6,198 nt of DNA from NCBI GenBank assembly GCA_004552115.1, contig SFPH01000118.1, forward strand, positions 1 through 6,198, in the 5' to 3' direction. The notes under the pieces were generated by a model. That model was not told where the DNA came from. It made no database searches and was given only the letters and a program-made list of their open reading frames with translations. Source of the DNA: Bacteroidales bacterium (GTDB lineage: Bacteria > Bacteroidota > Bacteroidia > Bacteroidales > UBA932). A program made the translations under genes and the position numbers. Positions within the stretch are counted from its first letter, which is position 1. Each line of letters starts with the position of its first letter. Shown piece by piece: positions 1-6,195 of this stretch.

Positions 1-689
1 GGGAGGGCGAGATCGAACACCATCGGGGTGCTGATGATTTCCCCGATGCGGCTGCGGTCCATGTAGATGCGGACGGTGTCATTGTCCCTGAGCACCGTGG
101 CCACATCGACGCTCCTCCTGGCCAGGTCTGACTGGAGATTCAGGAAATCCTCGGGAACATAGCCGTCGAAGTCGAGAATCCGGTCGCCGGTCCTGAAGCC
201 GAGATCCTCGGCAAGAGAACTGGCATAAATCCGGCTTTCCGAGTTCGGGATATAGTTCTGTCCCCATTTGTCCATTATGAAAATATAGACGATGACGGCG
301 AAGATGAAGTTGAACAGCACGCCCCCGAGCATTATCAGCAGCCTCTGCCAGGCCGGCTTTGAACGGAATTCCCAGGGCTTCGGCTCCTGCTTCATCGAGT
401 CGATGTCGAAGGACTCGTCTATCATACCGCTGATCTTGCAATATCCTCCGATCGGAAGCCAGCCGATGCCGTATTCGGTCTCCGCCTCCTTCATTTTCGG
501 GAAAAGCCTTGTGAACCAGCCGGTTGTCTTGGTGCTGAAGAGTTTTACACCACCGGCGTCGAAGAAGAGAAAGAATTTGTCAACCCTGGTTCCGCAGAGC
601 CTTGCAAATATGAAATGCCCCGCTTCGTGAATGGCAATCAGAAGCGAAAGGGCTATGAATACCTGTAAAATCTGTAATAAGACTGTCAT
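1..689 (-). CDS. rseP: RseP-type site-2 intramembrane zinc metalloprotease, N-terminal half (runs off window)
   Basis: This is an inner-membrane protease of family M50, which cleaves membrane-spanning substrates such as anti-sigma factors and signal-peptide remnants. The sequence gives 229 codons, about half the usual length of roughly 440-450. Segment TM1 (residues about 4-20) runs straight into the zinc motif HEAGH (21-25), where H21, E22 and H25 are the ligand and catalytic residues. A GIGWLPIGGY block follows, then EPKPWEFRSKPAWQRLL, and a second membrane segment carrying GGVLFNF (122-128). A PDZ domain starts near residue 150 (SLAEDLGFRTGDRIL). The second metal-binding motif (N-x-x-P-D-G type) would lie beyond the window edge. 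The ATG at 689 is the only available start, because an in-frame stop lies at 707-705. It begins 22 nt after the dxr stop, so co-transcription with dxr is likely. The family assignment is secure; the physiological substrate in this phylum is not known from the sequence. Confidence 0.95.
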   Translation of the reverse strand, partial: MTVLLQILQVFIALSLLIAIHEAGHFIFARLCGTRVDKFFLFFDAGGVKLFSTKTTGWFTRLFPKMKEAETEYGIGWLPIGGYCKISGMIDESFDIDSMKQEPKPWEFRSKPAWQRLLIMLGGVLFNFIFAVIVYIFIMDKWGQNYIPNSESRIYASSLAEDLGFRTGDRILDFDGYVPEDFLNLQSDLARRSVDVATVLRDNDTVRIYMDRSRIGEIISTPMVFDLAL

Positions 690-711
690 CTGAAAAATAG
701 TTTGTCAGGCC

Positions 712-1872
712 CTACAGGCCGCACATGTCCTTCGCCCTGGCGAAGGCTTCCTCATTGGAGGCGAAAATGTCCTCCAGCCCCGGCTGCCCTGCAAATTCTA
801 TGCTGTCCATGCATCTGGAGATGATGTCCGGGATATCGTAGTACCTGATCTTGTCTGCCAGAAACGCCGCCACGGCCGCCTCATTGGCAGCATTCATCAC
901 GCAAGGCATGTTCCCGCCCTTTTTCATTGCATCGTATGCTATGCCGAGACAGGGGAATCTGTCCGGATCCGGACGCTCGAACGTCAGGGTCCCGAGGGCG
1001 GCGAAGTCCAGTTTCCTGTTGTCCAGACTCAGCCTTTCAGGGAAACTCAGCGCCAGCTGGATGGGCTCGCGCATGTCCGGATGACCCATCTGGGCGATTA
1101 CGGCCCCGTCCTTGAACTCCACCATCGAGTGGATGATGGACTGCGGGTGCACGACAATGTTGATTTTCGACGGGTCGGTATCGAAGAGCCAGCAGGCCTC
1201 TATCATCTCGAATCCCTTGTTCATCATTGTGGCGGAGTCTATTGTGATCTTTGCTCCCATATTCCACTGCGGATGCTTCAGGGCCTCCTTTCTCGTGGCC
1301 TCAGCCATCCTGGCCTTGTCCCAGGTGCGGAACGGACCTCCGGATGCTGTCAGGTGGATGCGGGTGAAACTGTTCTCCCCGGCACCGAGAAGGCACTGGA
1401 ATATGGCCGAGTGCTCCGAGTCCACCGGGATTATCGGCGCCCTGTATTTGCGAGCGAGGTCCATCACGACACTGCCGCCGGCCACCAGGGTCTCCTTGTT
1501 GGCGAGAGCGATTACCTTTCCGGCCTTTATTGCCGCTATTGTCGGCCTGAGACCGCTGAATCCCACCAATGCGGTCAGGACTATGTCAATGTCATCCGCT
1601 CCGACCAGGCTGCAGACCGAATCCATCCCTGCGAAAACCTTGATGTCCTTCGGCTGGAGAGCGTCCGCCACCTTCCGGTACTTGTCCTCATTGCAGATCA
1701 CCGCCGCATTCGGATTGAATTCCAGAGCCTGTTCGATGAGAAGGTCGTCGCTGTTGTTGGCTGTCAGAAGCTCCACCTCGAAAAGGTCCCTGTGCTGCCT
1801 TACAACATCCAGGGCCTGCCTGCCGATTGAGCCGGTGGAACCGAGAATCGCAATATGTCTCTTCTTGTCCAT
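712..1872 (-). CDS. dxr: 1-deoxy-D-xylulose-5-phosphate reductoisomerase
   Basis: This cytoplasmic enzyme converts DXP to 2-C-methyl-D-erythritol 4-phosphate using NADPH and a divalent metal. It is the committed step of the MEP pathway to isopentenyl diphosphate, and so to undecaprenyl carriers and quinones. The 386 residues match the family length. The NADPH-binding loop GSTGSIG is at 11-17 and ANKETLVAGG at 124-133. The metal ligands D151 and E153 lie in PVDSEHSAIFQ, and LTASGGPFR (174-182) provides the substrate-contacting S177. HPQWNMGAKITIDSATMMNKG leads to N218, K219 and metal ligand E222. These align with E. coli D150, E152, S186, N227, K228 and E231. The C-terminal helical domain (MNAANEAAVAAFL) is complete. 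The ATG sits 5 nt after the stop of the upstream M23 gene, which suggests translational coupling. All catalytic residues are present, so the enzyme should be active and, by family knowledge, a fosmidomycin target. Confidence 0.98.
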   Translation of the reverse strand: MDKKRHIAILGSTGSIGRQALDVVRQHRDLFEVELLTANNSDDLLIEQALEFNPNAAVICNEDKYRKVADALQPKDIKVFAGMDSVCSLVGADDIDIVLTALVGFSGLRPTIAAIKAGKVIALANKETLVAGGSVVMDLARKYRAPIIPVDSEHSAIFQCLLGAGENSFTRIHLTASGGPFRTWDKARMAEATRKEALKHPQWNMGAKITIDSATMMNKGFEMIEACWLFDTDPSKINIVVHPQSIIHSMVEFKDGAVIAQMGHPDMREPIQLALSFPERLSLDNRKLDFAALGTLTFERPDPDRFPCLGIAYDAMKKGGNMPCVMNAANEAAVAAFLADKIRYYDIPDIISRCMDSIEFAGQPGLEDIFASNEEAFARAKDMCGL

Positions 1873-1877
1873 TCCTG

Positions 1878-2723
1878 TCAGAAGTTGATGTATTTGGTAG
1901 GATCTACTGCTTCGCCCCTGTACCAGAGCTCGAAATGGAGATGGTCTCCGGTAGTGAGGGAGCCGGTGTTCCCGACGAGGGCCACCGGTGCGCCGGCGAC
2001 AACCTTGTCTCCCGTCTTCTTGAGCAGTTTCTGGTTGTGCTTGTATATCGAGATGATGTCGTCGCTATGCTGGATCTGTATCGTGTATCCTGAGTCGTCG
2101 CTCCATCCGGCATTGATCACAGTGCCGTCCAGAACCGACATCACCACCGAGTTGGCCGGTGCCGTTATGTCAATGTAAGGGTGCAGGAGAGGGTCGTATC
2201 CCTGGGAGACCACGCCTTTGAGAGGGGTGAAGAAATGCCGCCCCTCTATCGGAAGCTTTCTTTCGGCTCCCTGGCTGAGGCCGAACTGCTCGGCTTTCCT
2301 GACATCCTCCCGGAGCAGGGAATCACTCCTGGCGGCATCCGCGGCGGCGACCTTTTCAGATGCCGCAACGTTCCTGATGATGCTGTCTATCCTCACCGGG
2401 TCCTCGCCCGCTATGACTTTCTTGAGATTGTCCGTGTAGAACATCCAGGTGTGGATCACGTTCTGCAGGGAGTCGATGCGGATGGCATTGTTGATGGCAG
2501 CCCTCTTGGTGTGCGCATCAGGATATCCCGGAATGAAGGTTTTGAGCGGGGTGAAGGCAATGACGGACCAGGAAACCGCAAGTATCACTGTGATGGTGGA
2601 AAGGATGACCACGAACAGGCCTGTACGTGAAAACCTCATGACCCACAATTGCTTGTGGGACTGGTCGTCTATGAGCGAAATTCTGAAATGCTCAACTTTG
2701 GGAGTGTGCCCCTGTTTGGACAT
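1878..2723 (-). CDS. Membrane-anchored M23 (LytM-type) metallopeptidase
   Basis: The 281-residue protein has a short cytoplasmic N-terminus, one transmembrane segment (about 34-57), a predicted helical or coiled region rich in Ala, Asp and Arg (about 75-150) and a C-terminal LytM/M23 domain (about 160-281). The domain should lie in the periplasm and cut, or help cut, peptidoglycan cross-bridges. The zinc-site residues can be read: H181 and D185 (HPYID), H229 (SIYKHN), and H261/H263 (GDHLHFELW). By comparison with LytM, H181, D185 and H263 are ligands, and H229 and H261 are catalytic. The first motif reads H-P-Y-I-D where most M23 proteins have H-x-G-x-D. The ATG at 2723 is preceded by an eight-A run (minus strand), a setting typical of Bacteroidota starts, which rarely use strong Shine-Dalgarno sequences. 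It is the first gene of the likely M23-dxr-rseP operon. It may be an active endopeptidase, or an amidase activator of EnvC/NlpD type; the intact metal site favours activity. Confidence 0.9.
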   Translation of the reverse strand: MSKQGHTPKVEHFRISLIDDQSHKQLWVMRFSRTGLFVVILSTITVILAVSWSVIAFTPLKTFIPGYPDAHTKRAAINNAIRIDSLQNVIHTWMFYTDNLKKVIAGEDPVRIDSIIRNVAASEKVAAADAARSDSLLREDVRKAEQFGLSQGAERKLPIEGRHFFTPLKGVVSQGYDPLLHPYIDITAPANSVVMSVLDGTVINAGWSDDSGYTIQIQHSDDIISIYKHNQKLLKKTGDKVVAGAPVALVGNTGSLTTGDHLHFELWYRGEAVDPTKYINF

Positions 2724-2746
2724 AAGCAGCGTTTTTTTTAACTTTG
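2715..2746 (+). promoter_or_regulatory. Bacteroidota-type sigma-ABfr promoter for ruvX-def cluster
   Basis: A TTTG at 2715-2718 (-33 box) and TAACTTTG at 2739-2746 (-7 box) are separated by 20 nt. This fits the Bacteroides consensus TTTG-N(about 17-23)-TAnnTTTG at every defined base. If the -7 box is placed as in that consensus, transcription starts at about 2750-2753. The mRNA would then begin at, or within a few bases of, the ruvX ATG at 2753. The -33 box lies inside the first codons of the divergent M23 gene. A run of eight T (2732-2739) fills part of the spacer. Confidence 0.75.
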
Positions 2747-2752
2747 CACGTT

Positions 2753-3244
2753 ATGGACAGAATCATCGGCATTGATTTCGGCAGGAAGAGGATAGGGCTG
2801 GCGGTCAGCGACCCTCTCCGGATTTTTGCGTCTGCCCTTGAAACAGTACAGAATGCAAAGATAATGGATTATTTGAAAAAATATGCCGAAACGGAGACCA
2901 TTGTCAGATTTGTGGTAGGATATCCGGTCAATATGGACGGGAAGCCTTCCGAGGCCGCGGCTGACGTGGATGCCTTCCTGAAATATCTCTCGAAGACATT
3001 CCCGGACATCCCGGTGACATTGGAGGACGAGAGGTTCACCTCGGTGCTGGCTCACAGGGCGATGATCGACGGGGGAATGAAGGCATCGCAGCGCAGGGAC
3101 AAGGAGTCTGTGGACAAGATCAGCGCCGCCATCATTCTCCAGAGCTATCTGGACAGGACGAATGGCAATACTGCCTGCCCGTTGCCGGATTCGATTCCGC
3201 AGACCCTGTCCTCAAACAGTTCCCGCAAGGGCAGAAAGAGATAA
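2753..3244 (+). CDS. ruvX: RuvX/YqgF-family pre-16S rRNA nuclease (Holliday junction resolvase-like)
   Basis: This is a RuvC-like RNase H-fold nuclease. In E. coli the YqgF family trims the 5' end of pre-16S rRNA; the older name is putative Holliday junction resolvase. It should act in the cytoplasm. From the ATG at 2753 it has 163 residues. The motifs are GIDFGRKRIGLAVSD (6-20; catalytic D8), VVGYPVNMDG (54-63), EDERFTS (91-97; acidic residue of the second strand) and KESVDKISAAIILQSYLD (catalytic D121). The conserved fold ends near residue 134, close to the usual length of about 138. A 29-residue Ser/Pro-rich tail ending in RKGRKR follows. A TTG at 2744 would add three residues, but it overlaps the -7 promoter box, so ATG 2753 is preferred. 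Only 14 nt separate its stop from def. The identification is secure; the role of the tail is unknown. Confidence 0.93.
   Translation: MDRIIGIDFGRKRIGLAVSDPLRIFASALETVQNAKIMDYLKKYAETETIVRFVVGYPVNMDGKPSEAAADVDAFLKYLSKTFPDIPVTLEDERFTSVLAHRAMIDGGMKASQRRDKESVDKISAAIILQSYLDRTNGNTACPLPDSIPQTLSSNSSRKGRKR
2856..2863 (-). promoter_or_regulatory. Possible -7 box for the leftward M23-dxr-rseP operon
   Basis: On the minus strand the octamer reads TATCTTTG, an exact TAnnTTTG match, inside the ruvX coding sequence. A start there would give a 5' leader of about 125-130 nt before the M23 ATG at 2723, antisense to the start of ruvX. No TTTG or TTG occurs at the expected distance upstream (plus-strand positions about 2880-2887), so only half of the promoter is visible. 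No better candidate is seen in the short gap between the divergent genes. Confidence 0.25.
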
Positions 3245-3258
3245 AAACAGACAAAGTT

Positions 3259-3813
3259 ATGATACAACCGATTTATCTATATGGTTCAGATGTCCTCAGG
3301 GCAAAGGCTCAGGACTTCGACCTCAATGACAGGGAGGGCCTCGCCACATTGGTGCAGGACCTCAAGGATACGCTGAAATCATCCGAGGGATGCGGACTTG
3401 CCGCTCCTCAGATTGGCGTGAGCCGCAGAGTGCTCATCGTGGACGGCACAGGAATGACGGATGTCTATCCTTATCTTGAGAATTTCGTCCGCACCATGAT
3501 CAATCCGGTCATAGTGGAGGAAAGTGAAAAGACCACTGTCTATTCCGAAGGCTGCCTCAGCATTCCGGGTGTTTATTGCGACGTGAGCCGTCCTGCATCC
3601 ATGACAGTGGAGTATTACAACGAGGCAGGAGAGAAGGTGACCGAAGTCTTTGACAAGTTCGCCTGCCGCATGGTCCAGCACGAGATGTCCCATCTTGACG
3701 GAGACATGTTCGTGGACCACGTGGCTCCGATAAGGAAGAAAATCATTGCCAGGAAACTGGTCAACATAGCCACAGGCAAGGTTTCCACTCATTACAAATC
3801 CAAAATCAGATAG
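3259..3813 (+). CDS. def: Peptide deformylase
   Basis: The enzyme removes the formyl group from the N-terminal formylmethionine of new proteins at the ribosome exit and is normally essential. The 184 residues are family length. Motif 1 is GCGLAAPQIG (44-53). Motif 2 is EGCLS (97-101), with C99 as a metal ligand. Motif 3 is QHEMSHLDG (140-148), in which H141 and H145 bind Fe/Zn and E142 is the catalytic base. Motif 3 in most familiar deformylases is HExDH; here the D is S, which leaves the HExxH core intact. The ATG lies 14 nt after ruvX in an A-rich stretch without a strong Shine-Dalgarno. The stop is 2 nt before the next start, so def and the mutase gene are probably translated from one message. 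Confidence 0.97.
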   Translation: MIQPIYLYGSDVLRAKAQDFDLNDREGLATLVQDLKDTLKSSEGCGLAAPQIGVSRRVLIVDGTGMTDVYPYLENFVRTMINPVIVEESEKTTVYSEGCLSIPGVYCDVSRPASMTVEYYNEAGEKVTEVFDKFACRMVQHEMSHLDGDMFVDHVAPIRKKIIARKLVNIATGKVSTHYKSKIR

Positions 3814-3815
3814 TC

Positions 3816-5093
3816 ATGGGAGCATTTCACGCATACGACATAAGGGGAATCTACAACGTTGATTTCGACAAGGATACAGCCTACAGGGTGGGCGCATTCC
3901 TTCCTTCACTTCTCGGAACGGACAAGGTCCTCGTGGGCAGGGACTGCCGCGTGTCCTCGGATGAGATTCACGAATATCTTCTGAAGGGCATCACCGATGC
4001 GGGCGCCGATGTTTACGACATTGGTCTCAGCACCACCCCGATGGTGTATTTCGGAACCGCGAAGTACGGTTTCGACGCTTCCGTCCAGATTACCGCATCC
4101 CATAACCCGAAGGAGTACAACGGAATGAAGGTTTCCTGCGCCAATGCCCTTCCGGTCGGCTATGACAATGGTCTCGGCCAGATAGAGCAGTGGATAAAGG
4201 AAGGCAGGGAAACTCCGCTTGCGGAGAAGAAAGGTTCTGTGCATCAGAAGGATATCCGCAAGGATTATCTGGATTTCCTGCTCGGCTACAAGCCGGATCT
4301 CTCAGGATTGAAACTGGCCGAGTATATTTTCGACGACATGGACGGCACATTCCCGAATCACGAGCCCAATCCGCTGGTGCACAAGAATGTGGTAGCCCTC
4401 GAGGAGCTCGTGAAGAAGACCGGTGCCGATGCCGGCGTTATCTATGATGGCGATGCCGACAGGGTTATGTTCGTGGACGAGACCGGAAAGTTCGTGTCAC
4501 CGGACCTCATCATCGCCCTCCTGGGTCATTATTTCATTGACGAGAGGGGAGAGAAAGGCATTGTGATACAGGATATCCGCAGTTCGAAGGCCGTGGGCGA
4601 GTATCTCGAGCCGATGGGTGCGGAGATGTTCACCTGGAAGGTGGGCCGCGCCAATGCCGCACGCAAGCTCCGTGAACTGGACGGCGTCTGGGGCGGTGAG
4701 CTCGCAGGCCATTATTACTTCCGGGATTTCTTCTATTCCGACAGCGGACTCCTCGCTTCCATCCTGGTGCTCAGGGTGCTGGCCTCAATGAAAAGGAAGG
4801 GGATAAGCTTCAGCCAGCTCATCGGCCGCATTGCCGGCTATGAGAATTCCGGCGAGATCAATTTCCGCGTCGAGGACAAGAAGGGGGCGATGGATGCCAT
4901 CCGCGACCATTTCACCGCTCTCCAGAAGCCTACGGCAATGATGGATTTTGGTGGTTCAATATCCGCCCTTCCAATACCGAGCCTTATCTCCGCTTCATAT
5001 GCGAGGCCACCTCGGCTGAATTGCTCGAAAAGAGGATTGAAGAGGTCAAGGACATTCTTTTTACAAGATTCGGAGCGACATTGTAGTTTATGA
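3816..5093 (+). pseudogene. Phosphomannomutase/phosphoglucomutase, frameshifted and internally deleted
   Basis: An alpha-D-phosphohexomutase (ManB/CpsG/AlgC family) interconverts hexose 6- and 1-phosphates, feeding nucleotide-sugar and surface-glycan synthesis. The start is normal (AYDIRGIYN). The phosphoserine loop is TASHNP (93-98, S95), the Mg loop YDGDADR (D211, D213, D215) and the sugar loop GGELAGHYYF (from residue 293). Two faults are visible. First, DLSGLKLA (ending at 4319) runs directly into EYIFDDMDGTFPNHEPNPL, so the strand and SNG-type turn that open domain 2, about 20-22 residues, are absent. Second, after MMDF (to 4949) the frame runs into unrelated residues and stops at 5091-5093. 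The true C-terminus, WWFNIRPSNTEPYLRF, continues in the -1 frame to a TAG at 5084-5086. The usual DG-x-R/S-x-x-F-x-x-W stretch is also missing there. Restoring both pieces gives about 455 residues, the normal size. The enzyme is probably inactive as written, unless the sequence contains errors. Confidence 0.8.
4949..5086 (+). other. Out-of-frame C-terminal (domain 4) fragment of the phosphohexomutase
   Basis: Read in the -1 frame relative to the upstream mutase frame, this stretch begins WWFNIRPSNTEPYLRF and continues with EATSAELLEKRIEEVKDIL to a TAG at 5084-5086. RPSNTEPYLR (4964-4993) is the phosphate-binding loop of the phosphohexomutase family. It has no start codon or ribosome-binding site of its own, so it is the detached end of the upstream gene and not a separate gene. 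Its TAG lies 3 nt before the next ATG, which fits the tight spacing of the rest of the cluster and supports this as the ancestral stop. Confidence 0.85.
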
Positions 5094-6178
5094 AGTTTAC
5101 AGTATTTGCAGGCGGGGCACTTGCCCTTGCCATGATGATGACACTCAATGCGGCCGGGCAGGACAAGACCCCGCATCTCGATACACTTATTTCCATGAGC
5201 CGTGCTGAAATGCTGGTCCCTAGACCTGCTCTCCAGCCGGTAAGGTCCATTGACCCTTCCTCCGCCACGGCCATAGACACATTGGACACCGGCAATCCGG
5301 CAATCAAGATTCTCCTGCTTGAGAACTACACCTGGCGCTATTACAAGGATCCTTCGGCTGTGATGCAGTCGCAGATCTTCAATGAATACTGGGACGAGGA
5401 CAAGCCGAATCCATACGGAGCGGCCGGCCCTGCCATCAATGAGGATATTTCCATCTGGGTGGTCGATTCATTGAGCGAATATCATTGCCCTTACCAGACG
5501 AAGGTCTATTCTCCTTTCGGCTACAGGCGCGGAAGGGGCCATATGGGAGTGGATCTTCCTTTACCGATGGGGACTCCGGTCAAGGCAGCATTTTCCGGCA
5601 AGGTCAGGGTTTCGAAATATTTCCGCGGCTACGGCAATCTGGTGATTATCAGGCATGAGAACGGACTCGAGACATTCTACGGCCATCTTTCGAAGCGCAA
5701 TGTCGTCCCTGGAGACTGGGTACAGGCCGGGGATGTCATCGGTCTTGGCGGCTCCACCGGCCGCTCTACCGGCGCACATCTTCACTTCGAGGTGAGGTAT
5801 ATGGGCTACGCCTTTGACCCTCAGTGGCTTATCGATTTCGAGACCGGCATTCTGAGGCATCGCCTCTTCATTCTAAAGAAGCGTTATCTCAATGCTGCGA
5901 GCCGTTACATCCCTGAAAGCGACGAGGAGGATTACCTCATCATGCGCGACGACTCCATAGCCTACTCCGCCCGTGCTGCCGAGATTGCGGCCCGCGAGGC
6001 TGAAGAGGCCCGCAAGGCCGCCGAGCTGGCCAAGGCCCAGTACCACAAGATCAAGTCCGGCGATACTCTTGGATCCCTCGCCGTCAAGTACCACACCACG
6101 GTGAAGGCCATCTGCAACCTGAACGGAATCACTCCGAAGACTACGCTCCGCATCGGGCGCTCGCTGCGGGTGAGATAG
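5090..6178 (+). CDS. Secreted M23 metallopeptidase with C-terminal LysM domain
   Basis: The 362-residue protein is probably an exported peptidoglycan endopeptidase. A signal peptide (about 1-22: K2, hydrophobic AGGALALAMMM, cleavage near NAAGQD) is followed by a less conserved region (25-135). The M23/LytM domain follows (about 136-250) with a complete site: H151 and D155 (HMGVD), H199 (FYGHL) and H230/H232 (GAHLHFE). An Ala/Glu/Arg-rich helix (about 292-316) links it to one LysM (about 318-362: YHKIKSGDTLGSLAVKYHTT, then RIGRSLRVR), a wall-glycan binding module. The ATG at 5090 was chosen because the signal peptide starts there. It overlaps the stop of the damaged upstream frame (ATGA, 5090-5093). 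The order signal peptide-M23-LysM suggests a periplasmic or outer-envelope protein that binds glycan and cuts cross-links. Whether it hydrolyses peptidoglycan or only activates an amidase is inferred from the intact metal site. Confidence 0.93.
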   Translation: MKFTVFAGGALALAMMMTLNAAGQDKTPHLDTLISMSRAEMLVPRPALQPVRSIDPSSATAIDTLDTGNPAIKILLLENYTWRYYKDPSAVMQSQIFNEYWDEDKPNPYGAAGPAINEDISIWVVDSLSEYHCPYQTKVYSPFGYRRGRGHMGVDLPLPMGTPVKAAFSGKVRVSKYFRGYGNLVIIRHENGLETFYGHLSKRNVVPGDWVQAGDVIGLGGSTGRSTGAHLHFEVRYMGYAFDPQWLIDFETGILRHRLFILKKRYLNAASRYIPESDEEDYLIMRDDSIAYSARAAEIAAREAEEARKAAELAKAQYHKIKSGDTLGSLAVKYHTTVKAICNLNGITPKTTLRIGRSLRVR

Positions 6179-6195
6179 CTGAAAAGGGGTTCCAG

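Noticed and set aside
292..630. Plus-strand open frame of about 112 codons at the left edge, and a minus-strand frame at 441-79
   Set aside because: Both are shadows of rseP, whose frame (HEAGH, GGVLFNF, PDZ) runs unbroken from 689 to the window edge.
1081..1888. Two long open frames on the plus strand (about 249 and 258 codons) opposite dxr
   Set aside because: They lie entirely antisense to an unambiguous, fully conserved dxr and show no recognisable domain; GC-rich third positions in dxr explain the open antisense frames.
2181..2630. Plus-strand open frame of about 149 codons opposite the membrane-anchored M23 gene
   Set aside because: It is antisense to a gene with a clear M23 site and membrane helix, has no recognisable motif, and no promoter precedes it.
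2732..2739. T8 run as a possible rho-independent terminator
   Set aside because: No GC-rich hairpin precedes it on either strand, and it falls inside the spacer of a well-matched promoter between divergent genes.
3148..3258. The def frame stays open upstream of its ATG through the end of ruvX, with protein-like composition
   Set aside because: Deformylase begins normally at the 3259 ATG, and the ruvX frame is the one with high GC at third positions; no evidence for an N-terminal extension or fusion.
3252..3259. Minus-strand TAACTTTG identical to the ruvX -7 box, just before def
   Set aside because: There is no -33 box at the right distance and it would drive transcription antisense into the end of ruvX; most likely chance.
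3816..5093. A short functional mutase paralogue with a novel C-terminus
   Set aside because: The conserved phosphate-binding loop is present just downstream in the -1 frame, and both missing pieces map to conserved structural blocks, so damage or sequence error explains it better.
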